DNA of 64,000 nucleotides. Source: Neobacillus muris (GTDB lineage Bacteria; Bacillota; Bacilli; Bacillales; Cytobacillaceae). Of the stretch, positions 8,007 through 16,928 are shown one piece after another. How positions within the stretch are numbered: the first letter of the stretch is position 1; the number at the start of each line of letters is the position of its first letter. The notes under the pieces are model-generated. The model was given only the letters and a program-made list of their open reading frames with translations. It did not search any database and had not been told where the DNA came from. The stretch covers positions 1 to 64,000 of the forward strand of contig NZ_CALPDF010000022.1 of assembly GCF_943193175.1 (NCBI RefSeq). The letters are read 5' to 3'. A program made the position numbers and the translations under genes.

Positions 8007-8612
8007 TTAGGATTTTGTTGGCTCGGTCGGGTTATTCATGTACTTTTGAAAAGGAAAGATTGCTGCTTTCACTTGCTTTGATACAAGATCAACTAAAATT
8101 TTTTGATTTTCATAAAGAACATTGGTTGTCTTCTTCACACTATCGATATATTTTTCGCGGGCATTTTTTCTAAACTCTAAATATTTCTCCACTGTTTCCA
8201 AATACGTATCCAAGGCTTTGCCGCAATTCACAGATTTAATCGGGGCCAGGAGAAAGGAAGCTGTTTTATCCTGGATATCATCTGCAGCCTTATTGATTTG
8301 TTCATACGATTTAATCGGAAAGAAGTGCTGCAAAGTGGTGGTTGTAACAAGCAGTTCCTCACGGGCTGCTTTCTCCCATTCCTTCAATTCTTTGCTAAAT
8401 TGCTCCGTAATCGTTTTAGCATTTTCCTGATTTTGCTTGACCCTGTCCACAAAGCTTCTTACCGCTTTCAAAAACAGTTCATCCCGCTTATTAAACCTCG
8501 CTGCCCAAGCATCCAATTCATCAGAACCAAGTTTCCAGATTAGGTCAAGGCTCGAGAGCTGACTTTCTTCTGAAACCATTTCAGCATTTTCTTTTTCATT
8601 TTTCTCTGCCAT
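8007..8612 (-). CDS. Phasin-like PHA granule protein (putative)
   Basis: Helical, highly charged protein of 201 residues without signal peptide or membrane span. The central and C-terminal parts (KYLEFRKNAREKYIDSVKKT, then VSKQVKAAIFPFQKYM) have the amphipathic pattern of phasin-type granule-coating proteins. The gene sits between the two PhaR-like genes, 14 nt upstream of phaR; AAAGGAG precedes the ATG. Function in granule structure or synthase assembly is inferred from context and composition. It could also be a diverged PhaE/PhaR relative, although I do not see the LN-P-TK motif. Confidence 0.6.
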   Translation of the reverse strand: MAEKNEKENAEMVSEESQLSSLDLIWKLGSDELDAWAARFNKRDELFLKAVRSFVDRVKQNQENAKTITEQFSKELKEWEKAAREELLVTTTTLQHFFPIKSYEQINKAADDIQDKTASFLLAPIKSVNCGKALDTYLETVEKYLEFRKNAREKYIDSVKKTTNVLYENQKILVDLVSKQVKAAIFPFQKYMNNPTEPTKS

Positions 8613-8615
8613 CTT

Positions 8616-9071
8616 TCATTCTCCTTTATCTTCAATTTGAAATAACAGTTTTAATTCGTTAAGCTCCGCCTGTAGTGTTTGGAGATTATTTAGCTTCATA
8701 TCCTTGACTTCCACCTTTAAGATCGATCGTAACTCTTCCCAAGAATATCGGACTTCCCTTAGTTGGCTACTAGCATGATGATGAGCTGTGTTTGTCGAAT
8801 AAACCGCATCGTCCATGGAATCCACTGTCTCTATCAGATTTACGGTTCGGACAGAAATCACTGCAAATTCATCCTTAGTGGGAATATTTAAACCATTTAA
8901 CCATTGAGTGGTCATCCGTTTATATTTTTCTAATAGGGTTAAATGTCTCTCCATCGCCCTGCCGCATGCAGAGGTAAATGCCTGGCAATTCGTAAAGCCA
9001 TGAATTTTTTTATTTATTTCTGCCTGCAGTTCCTGATAGAGAATATTGGGATCATGATCCATGGCTTCCAT
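8616..9071 (-). CDS. PhaR-like protein (putative second synthase-associated subunit)
   Basis: Protein of 151 residues with the same layout as the PhaR gene downstream: about 50 helical residues, the motif LNIPTKDE (near 60-67), then a helical tail that is shorter and lacks the extended Lys/Glu coiled coil. By eye the two are paralogues. It starts 8 nt after the SDR stop; an AGGAG inside the SDR end is 16 nt from this ATG, and the in-frame ATG at 9062 is an alternative start. Likely role: synthase subunit variant or granule-associated protein; unproven. Confidence 0.6.
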   Translation of the reverse strand: MEAMDHDPNILYQELQAEINKKIHGFTNCQAFTSACGRAMERHLTLLEKYKRMTTQWLNGLNIPTKDEFAVISVRTVNLIETVDSMDDAVYSTNTAHHHASSQLREVRYSWEELRSILKVEVKDMKLNNLQTLQAELNELKLLFQIEDKGE

Positions 9072-9079
9072 TCCAAGCT

Positions 9080-9859
9080 TTATTGAACTCCTGCAGTCGT
9101 TCCGCCGTCTACAACCAAAACATGGCCGTAAACATAATCGGACGCTGCCGATGCCAAGAATAGTGCAGGGCCTTTTATATCACTGTCTGAGCCAAATCTG
9201 CCAGCCGGTGTCCGTTCCAGAATTTTTTGTCCAGAATAGCCTAATATCGCTTTTGTCATTTTGGTTGGGAAGAAGCCGGGTGCAATTGCATTTACATGAA
9301 CATGATAGGGTGCCAGTTTAACAGCCAGATCCTTTGTTAATGTAATGACAGCTCCCTTGCTGACAGAATAGCCGATTGCATCCATGACCAGCGGGTCCTG
9401 GCCGCCCATACCGGCAATGGAGGCAATATTAATGATTTTTCCTGAGCGTTGTTCCTTCATTATCCTTCCAGCCTTCTGCGAGAACAAAAAAACACCTTTT
9501 AGGTTAATGTCCATAACCTTGTCCCACTTATCGACAGGCATTTCCAATGCTGGAGCTCCCCAGCTTGTTCCGCTATTATTCACTAGAATGTCAATACGGC
9601 CAAACTCCTCCATGGCCGCATCGACCACTCTCTGGATGTCATCCTCATTCGAAACATCACATTGAACAGCCAGAGATTGTACCCCTTTTTGCTTTAAACT
9701 TTCGCATAATTCATGACACACTTCCACGTTTCTTGAACAAACGACTACATTGGCTCCAGCATCGGCAAAGGCCTCTGCAATTTGCTTCCCTAAACCTCGG
9801 CCGCCGCCTGTAACAATAGCCGTTTGCCCTTTTAAACTAAATAAATCTTCATTGATCAC
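9080..9859 (-). CDS. SDR oxidoreductase, candidate (R)-3-hydroxyacyl-CoA-forming reductase
   Basis: Classical short-chain dehydrogenase/reductase, 259 residues. The dinucleotide-binding TGGGRGLGK lies at 17-25, NNSG near 93, catalytic Ser in NIASIAG and the YxxxK pair in YSVSK near 163-167. The GTG start has GGAGGAG 7 nt upstream. In PHA operons the equivalent place is held by PhaB, acetoacetyl-CoA reductase, so supply of (R)-3-hydroxyacyl-CoA monomer is the best guess. The sequence is also close in style to gluconate 5-dehydrogenase-like SDRs, so substrate assignment is contextual. Confidence 0.8.
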   Translation of the reverse strand: MINEDLFSLKGQTAIVTGGGRGLGKQIAEAFADAGANVVVCSRNVEVCHELCESLKQKGVQSLAVQCDVSNEDDIQRVVDAAMEEFGRIDILVNNSGTSWGAPALEMPVDKWDKVMDINLKGVFLFSQKAGRIMKEQRSGKIINIASIAGMGGQDPLVMDAIGYSVSKGAVITLTKDLAVKLAPYHVHVNAIAPGFFPTKMTKAILGYSGQKILERTPAGRFGSDSDIKGPALFLASAASDYVYGHVLVVDGGTTAGVQ

Positions 9860-9879
9860 CTAAAATCTCCTCCAATCTA

Positions 9880-11514
9880 TCAAACTTTAACTTTTACTTT
9901 TTCCTGGTCTCTTAGTACTCTTCTTAATAGTTTACCAACAGAAGATTTTGGGAGCTCCGGAAGTATTTCAACCTCTTTGGGTGCCTTGTATGGCGCAAGA
10001 TTGTTCTTTCCAAATTGTTTGATTTCTTCTTCTGTCGCCATATAGCCGGGTCTCAGCTTGACATAGGCCTTTACAGTTTCGCCACGGTAAGGGTCAGGAA
10101 CCCCGACAGCCAAGGCTTCTTCAATTGCCTCAAGTTGATAGAGCACCTCCTCTATTTCACTTGGATACACGTTATAACCGCTCGCAATAATCATATCCTT
10201 CTTACGGTCTACTATATAAAAGTAGCCATCCTCGTCCATTTTTGCGATATCACCTGTAAACAGCCAGCCATTTTTAATGGCTGCAGCTGTTTCCTCGGGA
10301 CGGTTCCAATACCCTTTCATCACTTGAGGGCCTTTTACGATTAATTCGCCGGCTTCACCCACTGGTGCATCGACATAACCATCATCTGTTTCTAGAACAA
10401 TTCTTACCTCCGTGCTTTGGACCGGAATACCGATACTTCCATACTTTCTAGGTACAAAGGGTGGATTGAAGATGACAGTAGGTGATGCCTCAGAAAGGCC
10501 GTAGCCATCAAGAAGTTTGGCACCGGTTCTTTTTTCAAATACCCTGGCAGCCTCCACTGGAAGAGGGGCACCGCCGCAGCTTATGTAATAAAATTGATCA
10601 AATCCGCACTCTTCCATTCCAGGCATGGAGTTTAAGGCAAAAAACATGGTCGGCACACCTGAGAATTGGAAGGGCTTCTCCCGCTTGACAATCTCCATGA
10701 TTTCTTTCGGATCAAATCGCGGCAGGATAATTTGGTTCGCCCCTTCCCGAATTCCGCACAGCGCGGTGCTGGATAACCCGTAGACATGAAAAAATGGAAG
10801 GACTGTAATCATCTTAAATTCTTCCGGTTTGTTGTCGCATGCTTTATAGGCGAAATCACAAACTTGGTTGAAGTTAGCTAACAGATTCTTATGGGTCAGC
10901 ATCACACCTTTTGACAGTCCTGTTGTTCCTCCCGTATATTGGAGAAGGGCCACATCTTCTTCGATCTGAATCTCCACATCAGGAATACTTCCGCCAGATA
11001 GAAGGAACTCTTCGAAATAATCATCCTGGTCATGAAGCTGCTGCTTGTCTCCCCCTAAATTAACGGCAATAATCTTTTTTAAAGAGGTATTGACTTGAAT
11101 CTTTTTCACCTTCGGATAAAGAGCATCAAGAACTACCACGTATTCCGCTCCGGAGTCATTTAACACATGCTCAATTTCTCTTTCTACGTACATAGGATTA
11201 ACCTGAACTGCAATGCCGCCCAGACGAAATACCCCGAATAATGTAAAGATGTACTGCGGGGAATTTGGAAGCATGACAGCCAGTCGATCACCTTTAGCAA
11301 AACCTGCTTGATGCAAAGCTGCAGCAAAACGATCGGTTAATAGCTTTGTTTCATTAAAACTCCAGACCTCCCCAAAAAATGTAAATGCAGGTTTTGTGTT
11401 GTAACGCTTTACAGCATCCTCTAAAAATTCATAAAGAGAGTTATGCTCAATTGAAACGTTTTCATTAATCCTCGGGTCATACACTTTTAGCCATGGCTTT
11501 TGCTGATAAACCAT
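9880..11514 (-). CDS. Long-chain acyl-CoA synthetase (AMP-forming)
   Basis: Adenylate-forming ligase of about 544 residues that activates a fatty acid to acyl-CoA with ATP. Motifs are the P-loop-like YTGGTTGLSKGVMLTHKN, YGLSEASPTV, WLFTGDIAKMDEDGYFYIVDRKKD and the C-terminal catalytic Lys in PKSSVGKLLRR. I place the start at ATG 11514, preceded by AAAGGAGG at 12 nt; an in-frame ATG at 11553 lacks a ribosome site. It is first in the PHA operon, 20 nt before the SDR gene, suggesting that fatty acids feed monomer supply. Confidence 0.9.
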   Translation of the reverse strand: MVYQQKPWLKVYDPRINENVSIEHNSLYEFLEDAVKRYNTKPAFTFFGEVWSFNETKLLTDRFAAALHQAGFAKGDRLAVMLPNSPQYIFTLFGVFRLGGIAVQVNPMYVEREIEHVLNDSGAEYVVVLDALYPKVKKIQVNTSLKKIIAVNLGGDKQQLHDQDDYFEEFLLSGGSIPDVEIQIEEDVALLQYTGGTTGLSKGVMLTHKNLLANFNQVCDFAYKACDNKPEEFKMITVLPFFHVYGLSSTALCGIREGANQIILPRFDPKEIMEIVKREKPFQFSGVPTMFFALNSMPGMEECGFDQFYYISCGGAPLPVEAARVFEKRTGAKLLDGYGLSEASPTVIFNPPFVPRKYGSIGIPVQSTEVRIVLETDDGYVDAPVGEAGELIVKGPQVMKGYWNRPEETAAAIKNGWLFTGDIAKMDEDGYFYIVDRKKDMIIASGYNVYPSEIEEVLYQLEAIEEALAVGVPDPYRGETVKAYVKLRPGYMATEEEIKQFGKNNLAPYKAPKEVEILPELPKSSVGKLLRRVLRDQEKVKVKV

Positions 11515-11893
11515 AAAATACTGGAGCCTCCTTTTGAACTTTGCTATCAACATTCCAGTTAACGGTGCATTATTCTAAGGGGTTTCGGCAAATTATAATT
11601 AGAATATTAATATAATTTTAATTATTATGGTAATTATTCGATTTGTAAACCTAACGTTATCGACAAAATTCCTCAAAATCATTAGTTTTCTCCGATAGTT
11701 AACAATTTCAAAAAACATTTTTTACCATAATAATGCCAATTCAAATAGAATGATTAGTTGTAATTTCTAAAAAAATCCACGAAAATTGTCGTTATTTATT
11801 TGATATCACCCTGGAATGCAGCTGCTGTTGTTCTAAAGAAACACATTTTATGCAAACGCTTTCATTTAAGGGTAAATAAATTAATATTTTCCT
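11515..11893. other. Intergenic region upstream of the PHA operon
   Basis: No ORF of substance. The region is very AT-rich. A possible leftward promoter is TTTACA (complement of 11646-11651) with AATAAT 17 nt on, but this is weak. The only clear element is the cre-like site at 11851. Confidence 0.4.
11851..11864. promoter_or_regulatory. Candidate cre box (CcpA site)
   Basis: TGCAAACGCTTTCA matches the relaxed catabolite-responsive element TGNAANCGNWNNCA at all fixed positions. It lies about 340 nt upstream of the acyl-CoA synthetase start and about 100 nt past the end of the UbiB-type gene, so carbon control of the PHA operon is possible but the distance is long. Confidence 0.45.
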
Positions 11894-11928
11894 ATAAAAA
11901 AATGCCCAGTCAAAGCTGACCGGACATT
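11894..11928 (-). terminator. Rho-independent terminator of the UbiB-type gene
   Basis: On the - strand aatgtccggtca/tgactgggcatt forms a 12-bp stem with two imperfect pairs and a 4-nt loop, followed by seven T residues. It ends the leftward ABC1 kinase gene. Confidence 0.8.
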
Positions 11929-11967
11929 CTTCTCTGCTCTCAGATAGGTATGGAGAAATGGAATCCA

Positions 11968-13650
11968 CTAAAATCTTCCAGATTTGATTATGGCCAGCAA
12001 CAGCCAGAAAAATATTGCCGTCACTATAACCAAACCTATTTCAACAACAGGAAAGTTTGAAAACAATGCGATTGTTTGACCGGATAATGTCGTTCCAATA
12101 ATGATCCCAACCATCAGGATGCAAAAAGACAGCAGGACAATACTGAATGAGATCCGATTACTGATCCGGGTTAATTTTTTTACAAACATTTCAAGTTCTG
12201 GGGTTGTAAGATCGATTTTCATTTTCCCATTTTTCATAATGGTCGTAATATCTTTTAGTGTTTTTGGGAAATCATTTAGGAATTCCCCATATTCATTCAC
12301 TTGGGTCCAGACTCGTTCTGCCACATTTTTAGGACGCAGCCGCTCCAAAATTAATTGCTTACCAAAAGGTTCTGCTATCTTGATGATACTCAGTTCAGGG
12401 TCGAGTTTCTCCACAACCCCCTCAATAGTCAACAACGTTTTCCCCATTAAGGTTAAGTCGGTCGGCAGTTTTATTTGGTGGCGGAATGCAACCGAAAATA
12501 ATTCATTAACGGCCCCGCCTACACTCATATCACTAAATGGAACATTGCTGTATTTTTCCCTTAGGTGGTCGACATCGATTTTTAATTGGTAAAGATTCAC
12601 ACTCTCTGGAACTAATCCCATTTTAGTAATTGCCTTTATGACATCGTTCGTATTTTGATTCATCATGGCGATAACAAAAGATGCGACATGATCCCGCATT
12701 TCCGGACTAATACGTCCGACAATGCCAAAGTCCATAAAAGCAATTTTTTCTTCTGGCAGTGCCAAAATATTCCCTGGGTGCGGGTCTCCATGGAAAAAGC
12801 CGTCAATTAAAATTTGCTGCAGGATAGAGTTGACCACTGTTTCAGCAAGGTTTTTTGTACAATAACCAGCTTCCTGAAGTATTTCCTCATCATTCAATTT
12901 AATTCCTTCAATAAACTCCATCGTTAAAACCTTTGGGGTTGTAAATTCCCAATAAACCTTAGGAATGATTACCTTCGGGTCATTTTTTACTTGAGCGGCA
13001 ATTCTTTCTGAATTGCGTGCTTCGTTTTCATAATCAAGTTCTTGCTTGAGTGACTGGGCCAATTGATCGACAATATCACGGACCTGATATCGTCTGGCCC
13101 ATTCTAAACGATTCTCCGCCAGCCTCGCTAAATCTTGGAGAATTTCCAAATCTGTTCCGATAATGGAATCGATATTGGGACGCTGTATTTTGACAGCCAC
13201 CCGTTCGCCCGTCAACAATACAGCATCATGGACTTGGCCAATCGAGGCAGCCGCTATAGGGTCCTCATTAAAGATGGCAAAACAATTTTCCAGAGTATCT
13301 GCCAATTCATTCTCGACAATTTTCTTCACCTCTGCAAACGGGAAGGGGGATACCTGATCTTGAAGCTTCACTAATTCTTCAATAATGTCTCTCGGAATAA
13401 TGTCTGGCCGGGTACTGGCAATTTGACCAATTTTTATAAATGTTGGTCCGAGATCCTCTAAAAACAATCTGATCCGCTCACCGGTCGATTTACTAGTAAT
13501 TGTTTTATTACCTTCCAAAAATATCCTTTTAGGAACAGCTAATATGTCAAGGAGCCCCAACTCTTTCATGACATAGCCGAATCCATGCCGAGTAAAGGCG
13601 TAGACAATATCCCTAGATCTTCCTAAATGACGAATTCTTTTCTTAATCAT
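11968..13650 (-). CDS. ABC1/UbiB-family atypical kinase
   Basis: Member of the AarF/UbiB/ABC1 protein-kinase-like family, about 560 residues. It has the family-specific AAASIGQVHDA loop (Ala-rich in place of a Gly-rich loop) with VAVKIQRP for the nucleotide-binding Lys, catalytic FFHGDPHPGNIL and metal-binding MDFGIVG. Two hydrophobic helices at the C-terminus anchor it in the membrane. UbiB proteins act in quinone or lipid metabolism through ATPase activity; the role in Bacillus is unclear. ATG 13650 has GAGG nine nt upstream; ATGs at 13656 and 13665 are possible. Confidence 0.85.
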   Translation of the reverse strand: MIKKRIRHLGRSRDIVYAFTRHGFGYVMKELGLLDILAVPKRIFLEGNKTITSKSTGERIRLFLEDLGPTFIKIGQIASTRPDIIPRDIIEELVKLQDQVSPFPFAEVKKIVENELADTLENCFAIFNEDPIAAASIGQVHDAVLLTGERVAVKIQRPNIDSIIGTDLEILQDLARLAENRLEWARRYQVRDIVDQLAQSLKQELDYENEARNSERIAAQVKNDPKVIIPKVYWEFTTPKVLTMEFIEGIKLNDEEILQEAGYCTKNLAETVVNSILQQILIDGFFHGDPHPGNILALPEEKIAFMDFGIVGRISPEMRDHVASFVIAMMNQNTNDVIKAITKMGLVPESVNLYQLKIDVDHLREKYSNVPFSDMSVGGAVNELFSVAFRHQIKLPTDLTLMGKTLLTIEGVVEKLDPELSIIKIAEPFGKQLILERLRPKNVAERVWTQVNEYGEFLNDFPKTLKDITTIMKNGKMKIDLTTPELEMFVKKLTRISNRISFSIVLLSFCILMVGIIIGTTLSGQTIALFSNFPVVEIGLVIVTAIFFWLLLAIIKSGRF

Positions 13651-13838
13651 AGTCATTTGCCTCATTTTTAGGAGATTTTATTAATATTGAACATCTCAAA
13701 GTTTTCCTTAGATTTCAAGTAGAATGACCCATGTTCCCAAAATATTCGTTTCTTTTTAGAAAACTTAAAAAGGATGACTCTTCTTAAGAATCATCCCCCT
13801 TATTTCATCATTCCATTTTTTTATGTGCAGCCGTCTTT

Positions 13839-15032
13839 CTATTCATATCGGAGCGATTCAATTGGGTCAAGCTTTGAAGCTTTATTGGCCGGAAGGATGC
13901 CAAACACCATTCCTATCACCATGGAGAATACCACTCCGCCAGCCACCACCTGCCAGGAAACCAAAGACGGCCAGCCGGCAAATAGGCTCACGATTTTGGC
14001 TGTGCCCCAGCCAAAGAAAATACCGATGATCCCGCCGATTAAGGTAAGAGTCATCGATTCAATCAAAAATTGCGTCAACACTTGCCCCCTTGTGGCTCCA
14101 AGTGCCATTCGAATACCGATTTCCCTTGTTCGTTCCGTAACGGAAACCAACATTATATTCATGACACCAATCCCGCCAACGAATAGAGATATACCGGCAA
14201 TGCTGCCAATAATTAATGTCATAATTTGGGTAACCTGTCCGATTCCTTGAGAGATTTCCTCCATGTTGATGACCTGGTACGAATTTTCTGTATTATGCAG
14301 CTTATTTAAAAGGCTCGATGCCTTTTTTCCCGCTGTTTGAAGCTGCTCTGCTGAAGCAGCTTGAATGGTCAGCTGTGTGTAATCGCTGCTACCATACACT
14401 ACTTTCCATGTTTGAAAAGGAAGATAGACTTCCATTGATCCAAACGAAAGAATTCCAGTAGGTTTTTCAAGCACGCCAATAATTTCAATGGGCTGGTTTG
14501 CTACTGTCATAATACTGCCAACTGGATTTTTCCCCTTGAAAAGCTCTTCTTTCAGTTTATTACTTATTAGTGCGGCCCGTCTTCCACCCAGAAAATCAGC
14601 AGTAGTAAAATTTCTCCCACTTTCAACTTTCAAGTCATTTAATTGTAGATAGGATTGGTTAATCCCTGTAACTGAAATATCCTTCGAATCCTTTTGGTAT
14701 CTGGCAGCAGACATGGTCGTACTCGATGCCACCACTTGCTTAACTTCAGGCAATTGTTGAAGAGCCCGAATGTCCTCTTGTTTAAATGGCGCCTGCAATA
14801 AAATATTGGGATTAGCCTGTATTTCTTCTTCAGAAGGCTGGTAAAAAACCTCTATCGTATTCGCGGATCCGGTAAATTGAGATTTCAGCATGGCTTCACC
14901 GCCCTGCCCAATGGCCACAACAATAATCACGGCAGCAACCCCAATGACAATACCAAGCATCGTTAAAATACTGCGCATTTTATGCGTTTTTAAAGAATTT
15001 AACGCCATCACCAGGTTTTCCATAAAGCTCAT
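13839..15032 (-). CDS. yknZ: ABC transporter permease YknZ (MacB/FtsX type)
   Basis: Permease of 397 residues, the same length I recall for B. subtilis YknZ. It has an N-terminal membrane helix (MLGIVIGVAAVIIVVAIGQG), a large extracytoplasmic MacB-PCD domain (about 50-240) and three C-terminal helices with the FtsX-type TRTREIGIRMALGAT loop. It overlaps yknY by 4 nt. With YknY and the adaptor YknX it forms a MacAB-like exporter; in B. subtilis the four-gene operon protects against the SdpC toxin. It is the last gene of the unit. Confidence 0.9.
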   Translation of the reverse strand: MSFMENLVMALNSLKTHKMRSILTMLGIVIGVAAVIIVVAIGQGGEAMLKSQFTGSANTIEVFYQPSEEEIQANPNILLQAPFKQEDIRALQQLPEVKQVVASSTTMSAARYQKDSKDISVTGINQSYLQLNDLKVESGRNFTTADFLGGRRAALISNKLKEELFKGKNPVGSIMTVANQPIEIIGVLEKPTGILSFGSMEVYLPFQTWKVVYGSSDYTQLTIQAASAEQLQTAGKKASSLLNKLHNTENSYQVINMEEISQGIGQVTQIMTLIIGSIAGISLFVGGIGVMNIMLVSVTERTREIGIRMALGATRGQVLTQFLIESMTLTLIGGIIGIFFGWGTAKIVSLFAGWPSLVSWQVVAGGVVFSMVIGMVFGILPANKASKLDPIESLRYE

Positions 15033-15721
15033 AGAGGCGCCCTCCTATCAAGAGCTTCAGAGGGTTGAATGAAACCGTCCCTCACCATAATCGTCCGGCT
15101 GGCAAATTCGGCTATCTCCGGTTCATGTGTCACCACTACGATGGTGGCTCCTTCTTGGTTAAGCTCCTTAAAAAGATTCATAATCGACATGCTGGTCTTC
15201 GTATCAAGGGCACCAGTCGGCTCATCTGCCAAAATGAGTTTTGGATTGTTAACCATCGCTCTTGCAATCGCCACGCGCTGCTTCTGCCCGCCAGATAAAG
15301 CATTAGGCAAATAATTGAACCGATCGGAAAGTCCCATTTTTTCTAAAGCGCGCTCTGCTTTCTCATGTCGTTCTGCTTTAGAAATCCCTGCATAGATCAT
15401 GGGAAGCTCAACATTTTTAATCGCTGTCAGACGGGGGAGAAGATGGAATTGCTGAAAAACAAATCCGATAGACTGGTTCCTTACAAGGGCCAATTCTTTA
15501 TCATTATAGCTGGATACATCCTGCCCATCGAGCAAATACCTCCCAGTGCTCGGTTTATCCAAGCAGCCAATGATATTCATCAGTGTCGACTTTCCAGAGC
15601 CTGATGGCCCCATAATTGCGACAAATTCTCCCTCTTGAATAGATAGATTAATATCATCTAAAACATGGATCGTTTCCTTTCCCAGTAAAAATGATTTTGT
15701 AATGGATTCCAGTTGAATCAT
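15029..15721 (-). CDS. yknY: ABC transporter ATPase YknY (MacB/LolD type)
   Basis: ATP-binding subunit of 230 residues. Walker A GPSGSGKST (40-48), Q-loop in GFVFQQFHLL, signature LSGGQKQRVAIARA, Walker B LILADEPTGALD and switch His in VVVTHEPEIA are intact. The LFxEL-type features and partner genes place it in the LolD/MacB-like group rather than importers. Start overlaps the yknX stop by 4 nt, and its own stop overlaps the permease start by 4 nt, so the three proteins are translationally coupled. Confidence 0.93.
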   Translation of the reverse strand: MIQLESITKSFLLGKETIHVLDDINLSIQEGEFVAIMGPSGSGKSTLMNIIGCLDKPSTGRYLLDGQDVSSYNDKELALVRNQSIGFVFQQFHLLPRLTAIKNVELPMIYAGISKAERHEKAERALEKMGLSDRFNYLPNALSGGQKQRVAIARAMVNNPKLILADEPTGALDTKTSMSIMNLFKELNQEGATIVVVTHEPEIAEFASRTIMVRDGFIQPSEALDRRAPL

Positions 15722-16842
15722 TTGATTGTCACATCCATCCCATCCTTCAGCTGATCTGGCCCCTTTACAACGACACGATCTCCAGAAGGAATGCCGCCCA
15801 CTATTTCAATCTTTTTCCCGGAAGAAATGCCGATTTTTACATTCTGTTTACGAGCCTTCCCCTGTTTTACAACATAAACATAAGGCTGATCTCCATCATC
15901 ATGAATAGCATCGATTGGCAGGACCTTAGCTTTCTTTTTATCTGTTTCAATTTCCATAATGACTTGAAATCCAGGTTTTAATGTTTGAATATCACCTGAT
16001 ATTTTCACCGTGACAGGATATTGAACGGCTTGGCTGTTGGATTGGCCAACGGTTTGATTTTGCTGCGGGAGTATGCCGATGGCCGTAATTTCCCCCTGCC
16101 ACTCTTTATCAGGCACAGCATCGGACCTGATGGTTACCTTTTGGCCGGCATTGACTTTTAAAGTATCATATTCTGATAACAAGCCTGTAGCAATCATACT
16201 ATCAATCTTGCCTATTTGTATCAGGGGTTCGGCAGCTCCCGAAGCAGATGACACGGCGGCTTCCTTGGCTGTTAAAATCACACCGTCAATGGCACTTTTG
16301 ATTTCTAGCTCACTTTGCTTTTTTTCCAGCAATTCTTTTTGAAGATTGGCCTGTTTGAGATCGAGACCAGCCAATTTTTTCTCCATGTCCAAGCTTGCCT
16401 GCTCAGAATCCAGCTGCTTCTCTGCCTCCTCTTCCCCAATCTGGTCTGTTAATGAGGCTTTTTTTTCTTTCAGTTGTTTGATTTGTTTATCAAGGTTGGA
16501 AATTTTTAAATTGGCAGATTCAATGGCGATTTTGTTTTGCTCAATTTCCAATTCCAATTGAGGGTTGTCAAGTCTTGCCAGTACCGTACCCGTTTTTACC
16601 TCTTGTCCCTCCGAGACAAGCAGCTCTTTCACTTCTCCTTTTTCCGGAGAAGTGAAAATTTGCTGCTCTTCTTCCAGCTTCAACGTTCCTGGGACTAATA
16701 GCATTGACGAAATTTCTTCCTCTTTAATGGCCGCTGTTGTCACAGATGGCCCCTTGGCAAAAACCTGCCGATAGACACTCACAGAAATCATGATCGCAAG
16801 CAATGCAATAATTCCGACTGAAATCCATATCTTCTTTTTCAT
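15718..16842 (-). CDS. yknX: Membrane fusion/adaptor protein YknX (HlyD/MacA type)
   Basis: Efflux adaptor of 374 residues with one N-terminal membrane helix (about 5-25). It has a split lipoyl-like domain (GEVKELLVSEGQEVKTGTVLARLDNPQ and DGVILTAKEAAV) flanking a long helical hairpin (residues about 95-175, Gln/Lys/Glu-rich coiled coil), then a beta-barrel domain and a C-terminal SGDRVVVKGPDQLKDGMDV element. It links the exporter to the outside. The operon yknWXYZ order supports the name. Start ATG at 16842 follows a divergent-free 86-nt gap from the YIP1 gene. Confidence 0.9.
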   Translation of the reverse strand: MKKKIWISVGIIALLAIMISVSVYRQVFAKGPSVTTAAIKEEEISSMLLVPGTLKLEEEQQIFTSPEKGEVKELLVSEGQEVKTGTVLARLDNPQLELEIEQNKIAIESANLKISNLDKQIKQLKEKKASLTDQIGEEEAEKQLDSEQASLDMEKKLAGLDLKQANLQKELLEKKQSELEIKSAIDGVILTAKEAAVSSASGAAEPLIQIGKIDSMIATGLLSEYDTLKVNAGQKVTIRSDAVPDKEWQGEITAIGILPQQNQTVGQSNSQAVQYPVTVKISGDIQTLKPGFQVIMEIETDKKKAKVLPIDAIHDDGDQPYVYVVKQGKARKQNVKIGISSGKKIEIVGGIPSGDRVVVKGPDQLKDGMDVTIK

Positions 16843-16928
16843 CGCATTTCAGACAAGACGCTGCCGGTATCCTTATAAGTCTTGTCCTGTCTCCTTTCAT
16901 TGGGCGTTCTATTACGCGTTTGCTTACA

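Noticed and set aside
11450..11470. cre-like TGAAACGTTTTCA inside the acyl-CoA synthetase gene
   Set aside because: One base short of the 14-nt CcpA spacing, and within coding sequence.
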